From: Streptococcus mitis
GTDB taxonomy: Bacteria > Bacillota > Bacilli > Lactobacillales > Streptococcaceae
Length of the DNA: 64,000 nt
Reading direction: 5' to 3'
Assembly (NCBI RefSeq): GCF_023109105.1
Contig: NZ_JALDTZ010000006.1
Span: 37,632 to 101,631 of the forward strand
Shown here: one piece after another, positions 63,279 to 64,000 of the stretch
Position numbering within the stretch: position 1 is the first letter of the stretch
Layout of the letters: every line of letters starts with the position of its first letter
Translations under genes and position numbers: made by a program
The notes under the pieces: model-generated
The model's database searches: none
Seen by the model: the letters and a program-made list of their open reading frames with translations, nothing else
What the model was told of the DNA's origin: nothing

Positions 63279-64000
63279 TAACTTCCACTTGTCTGACCAA
63301 AGTGGAAGTTAGTCTAAAACGAATTTTTATGGTGGAATTAAGTATGAGACGTTTGAGTTAGAAATGAGGTCTACTATGACAAAACATAAACATCTTACCC
63401 TTTCAGACCGTAATGATATCCAACTAGGTTTAGAGCGCGGTGAAACCTTCAAAGTTATTGGCCAACTTATTCTAAAAGACCCGATCACTGTTTCTAAAGA
63501 AGTCAAACGAAACAGACAAATTAGAGACTCTACCTCTAGCAACCTTCCTTGCCCTCTACTCGATAAGGCTCCCTTTGTCTGTAATGGGTGCCCTAAAAGA
63601 AGGCAAAATTGTGGCTATCAGAAAATCTTCTACCTCGCTAAACAAGCTCAAAAACAATACGAACAAACTCTTATCGAAGCTCGTGAAGGAACTCCCCTTA
63701 ATTCTCAGACTTTCTGGGACATGGATAAAATCATTTCTGATGGCGTTAAAAAGGGACAACACATCTATCATATCCTCAAAACTCATAACCTTGATGTTAT
63801 TCCTCAACTGTCTATCGACACATCCGAAAAGGTTACCTGTCTATCGCTCCGATTGATTTAGCCAGAGCCGTTAAATTTAAAGAGAGAAGAAAAAGTAAGC
63901 TACCTTCCATCCCTAAAGAATTGAAAAAAGGGCGTTCCTATGAGGATTTCCAAAATTATTTGGCCCTTAAGCAACTGAATTACTGGCTGGAAATGGACAC
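63279..64000 (+). mobile_element. IS30-family insertion sequence, left part
   Basis: Starts near an inverted repeat (TAACTTCCACTT/AAGTGGAAGTTA, 63279-63311) and continues with a frameshifted transposase to the window edge. The exact left end and any target duplication cannot be set without the right end. Confidence 0.6.
63376..64000 (+). pseudogene. IS30-family transposase, frameshifted and cut by the window edge
   Basis: ATG 63376 follows GAGG. The N-terminal part shows the IS30 helix-turn-helix region (MTKHKHLTLSDRNDIQLGLE, then ITVSKEVKRNR) and a Cys cluster (CNGCPKRRQNCGY). Near 63804 the frame breaks: the in-frame reading ends at 63861, while from 63807 the other frame gives TVYRHIRKGYLSIAPIDLAR and continues open to the edge. 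A single missing T after ATTCCT would restore the expected S-T-V-Y-R. Either the copy is dead or the sequence has an error there; the DDE catalytic domain would be mostly beyond the window. Confidence 0.8.

Overview
The window is about 64 kb of low-GC Gram-positive chromosome from a mitis-group Streptococcus (S. mitis/oralis/pneumoniae relatives). Evidence: GlnR with its TGTNA-N7-TNACA operator, the amiACDEF permease with an orphan AliB-like lipoprotein, EndA, CbpB, SepM, CcpA, and eight copies of the modular BOX repeat. As I remember it, most gene order matches S. pneumoniae chromosome blocks (pgk to glnA; racE to ami; endA/murA to ccpA), with several local rearrangements. I cannot name the species from the sequence alone.

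Layout. 0-3.5 kb (minus): pgk, a FUSC-family membrane protein, glnR and the start of glnA, with a second, diverged pgk 3' end stranded downstream of pgk. 3.6-8.3 kb: Na/Pi transporter, pepA with a bacteriocin-immunity-like gene, galE. 8.3-14.5 kb (minus): a tight nine-gene operon racE-rdgB-phosphoesterase-cbpB-xerD-like-scpA-scpB-rluB-yidD, preceded by yneF. 14.7-17.7 kb: an accessory patch with an aldo/keto reductase and CMD-cupin protein, a divergent LysR regulator, a nested inverted-repeat element, and the C-terminal stump of a GH13 (TreC/DexB-like) glucosidase. 17.7-20.8 kb (minus): a TrpX-type amino-acid ABC transporter with a long leader containing a Phe/Tyr-rich leader peptide, alternative hairpins and a terminator. 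21-27.5 kb (minus): amiACDEF. tRNA-Cys follows at 27.6 kb.

27.9-38.1 kb: a CNNM/CBS transporter, the murA-epuA-endA group, rsmD-coaD-sepM, asnA, a Bax-inhibitor-1 protein, a TrmH-type methyltransferase, acylphosphatase and yidC. 38.2-42.6 kb: an ABC exporter of lantibiotic-immunity type plus a two-component system, inserted between yidC and pflA with no peptide-biosynthesis genes nearby. 42.7-52.6 kb (minus): housekeeping genes pflA, lysA, purR, yhaM/cbf1, rmuC, thiN, rpe, rsgA, rsmA, rnmV, tatD. 52.7-63.1 kb: an APC permease, an AliB-like lipoprotein, rpmH, an AlaT-like aminotransferase, a universal stress protein, a HAD/NTP-pyrophosphatase fusion, asparaginase and ccpA. The window ends in a frameshifted IS30-type transposase.

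Functional themes: nitrogen, amino-acid and peptide supply (GlnRA, Ami, AliB-like, TrpX-type transporter, AsnA, asparaginase, LysA) under GlnR, probable CodY and leader control; carbon control (CcpA, a cre-like site in front of pflA); chromosome and RNA maintenance; and peptide-antibiotic defence. The most novel-looking signal is the apparent aromatic-amino-acid attenuator upstream of the TrpX-type transporter (20544-20836). Three genes also show promoter geometry predicting leaderless mRNAs.
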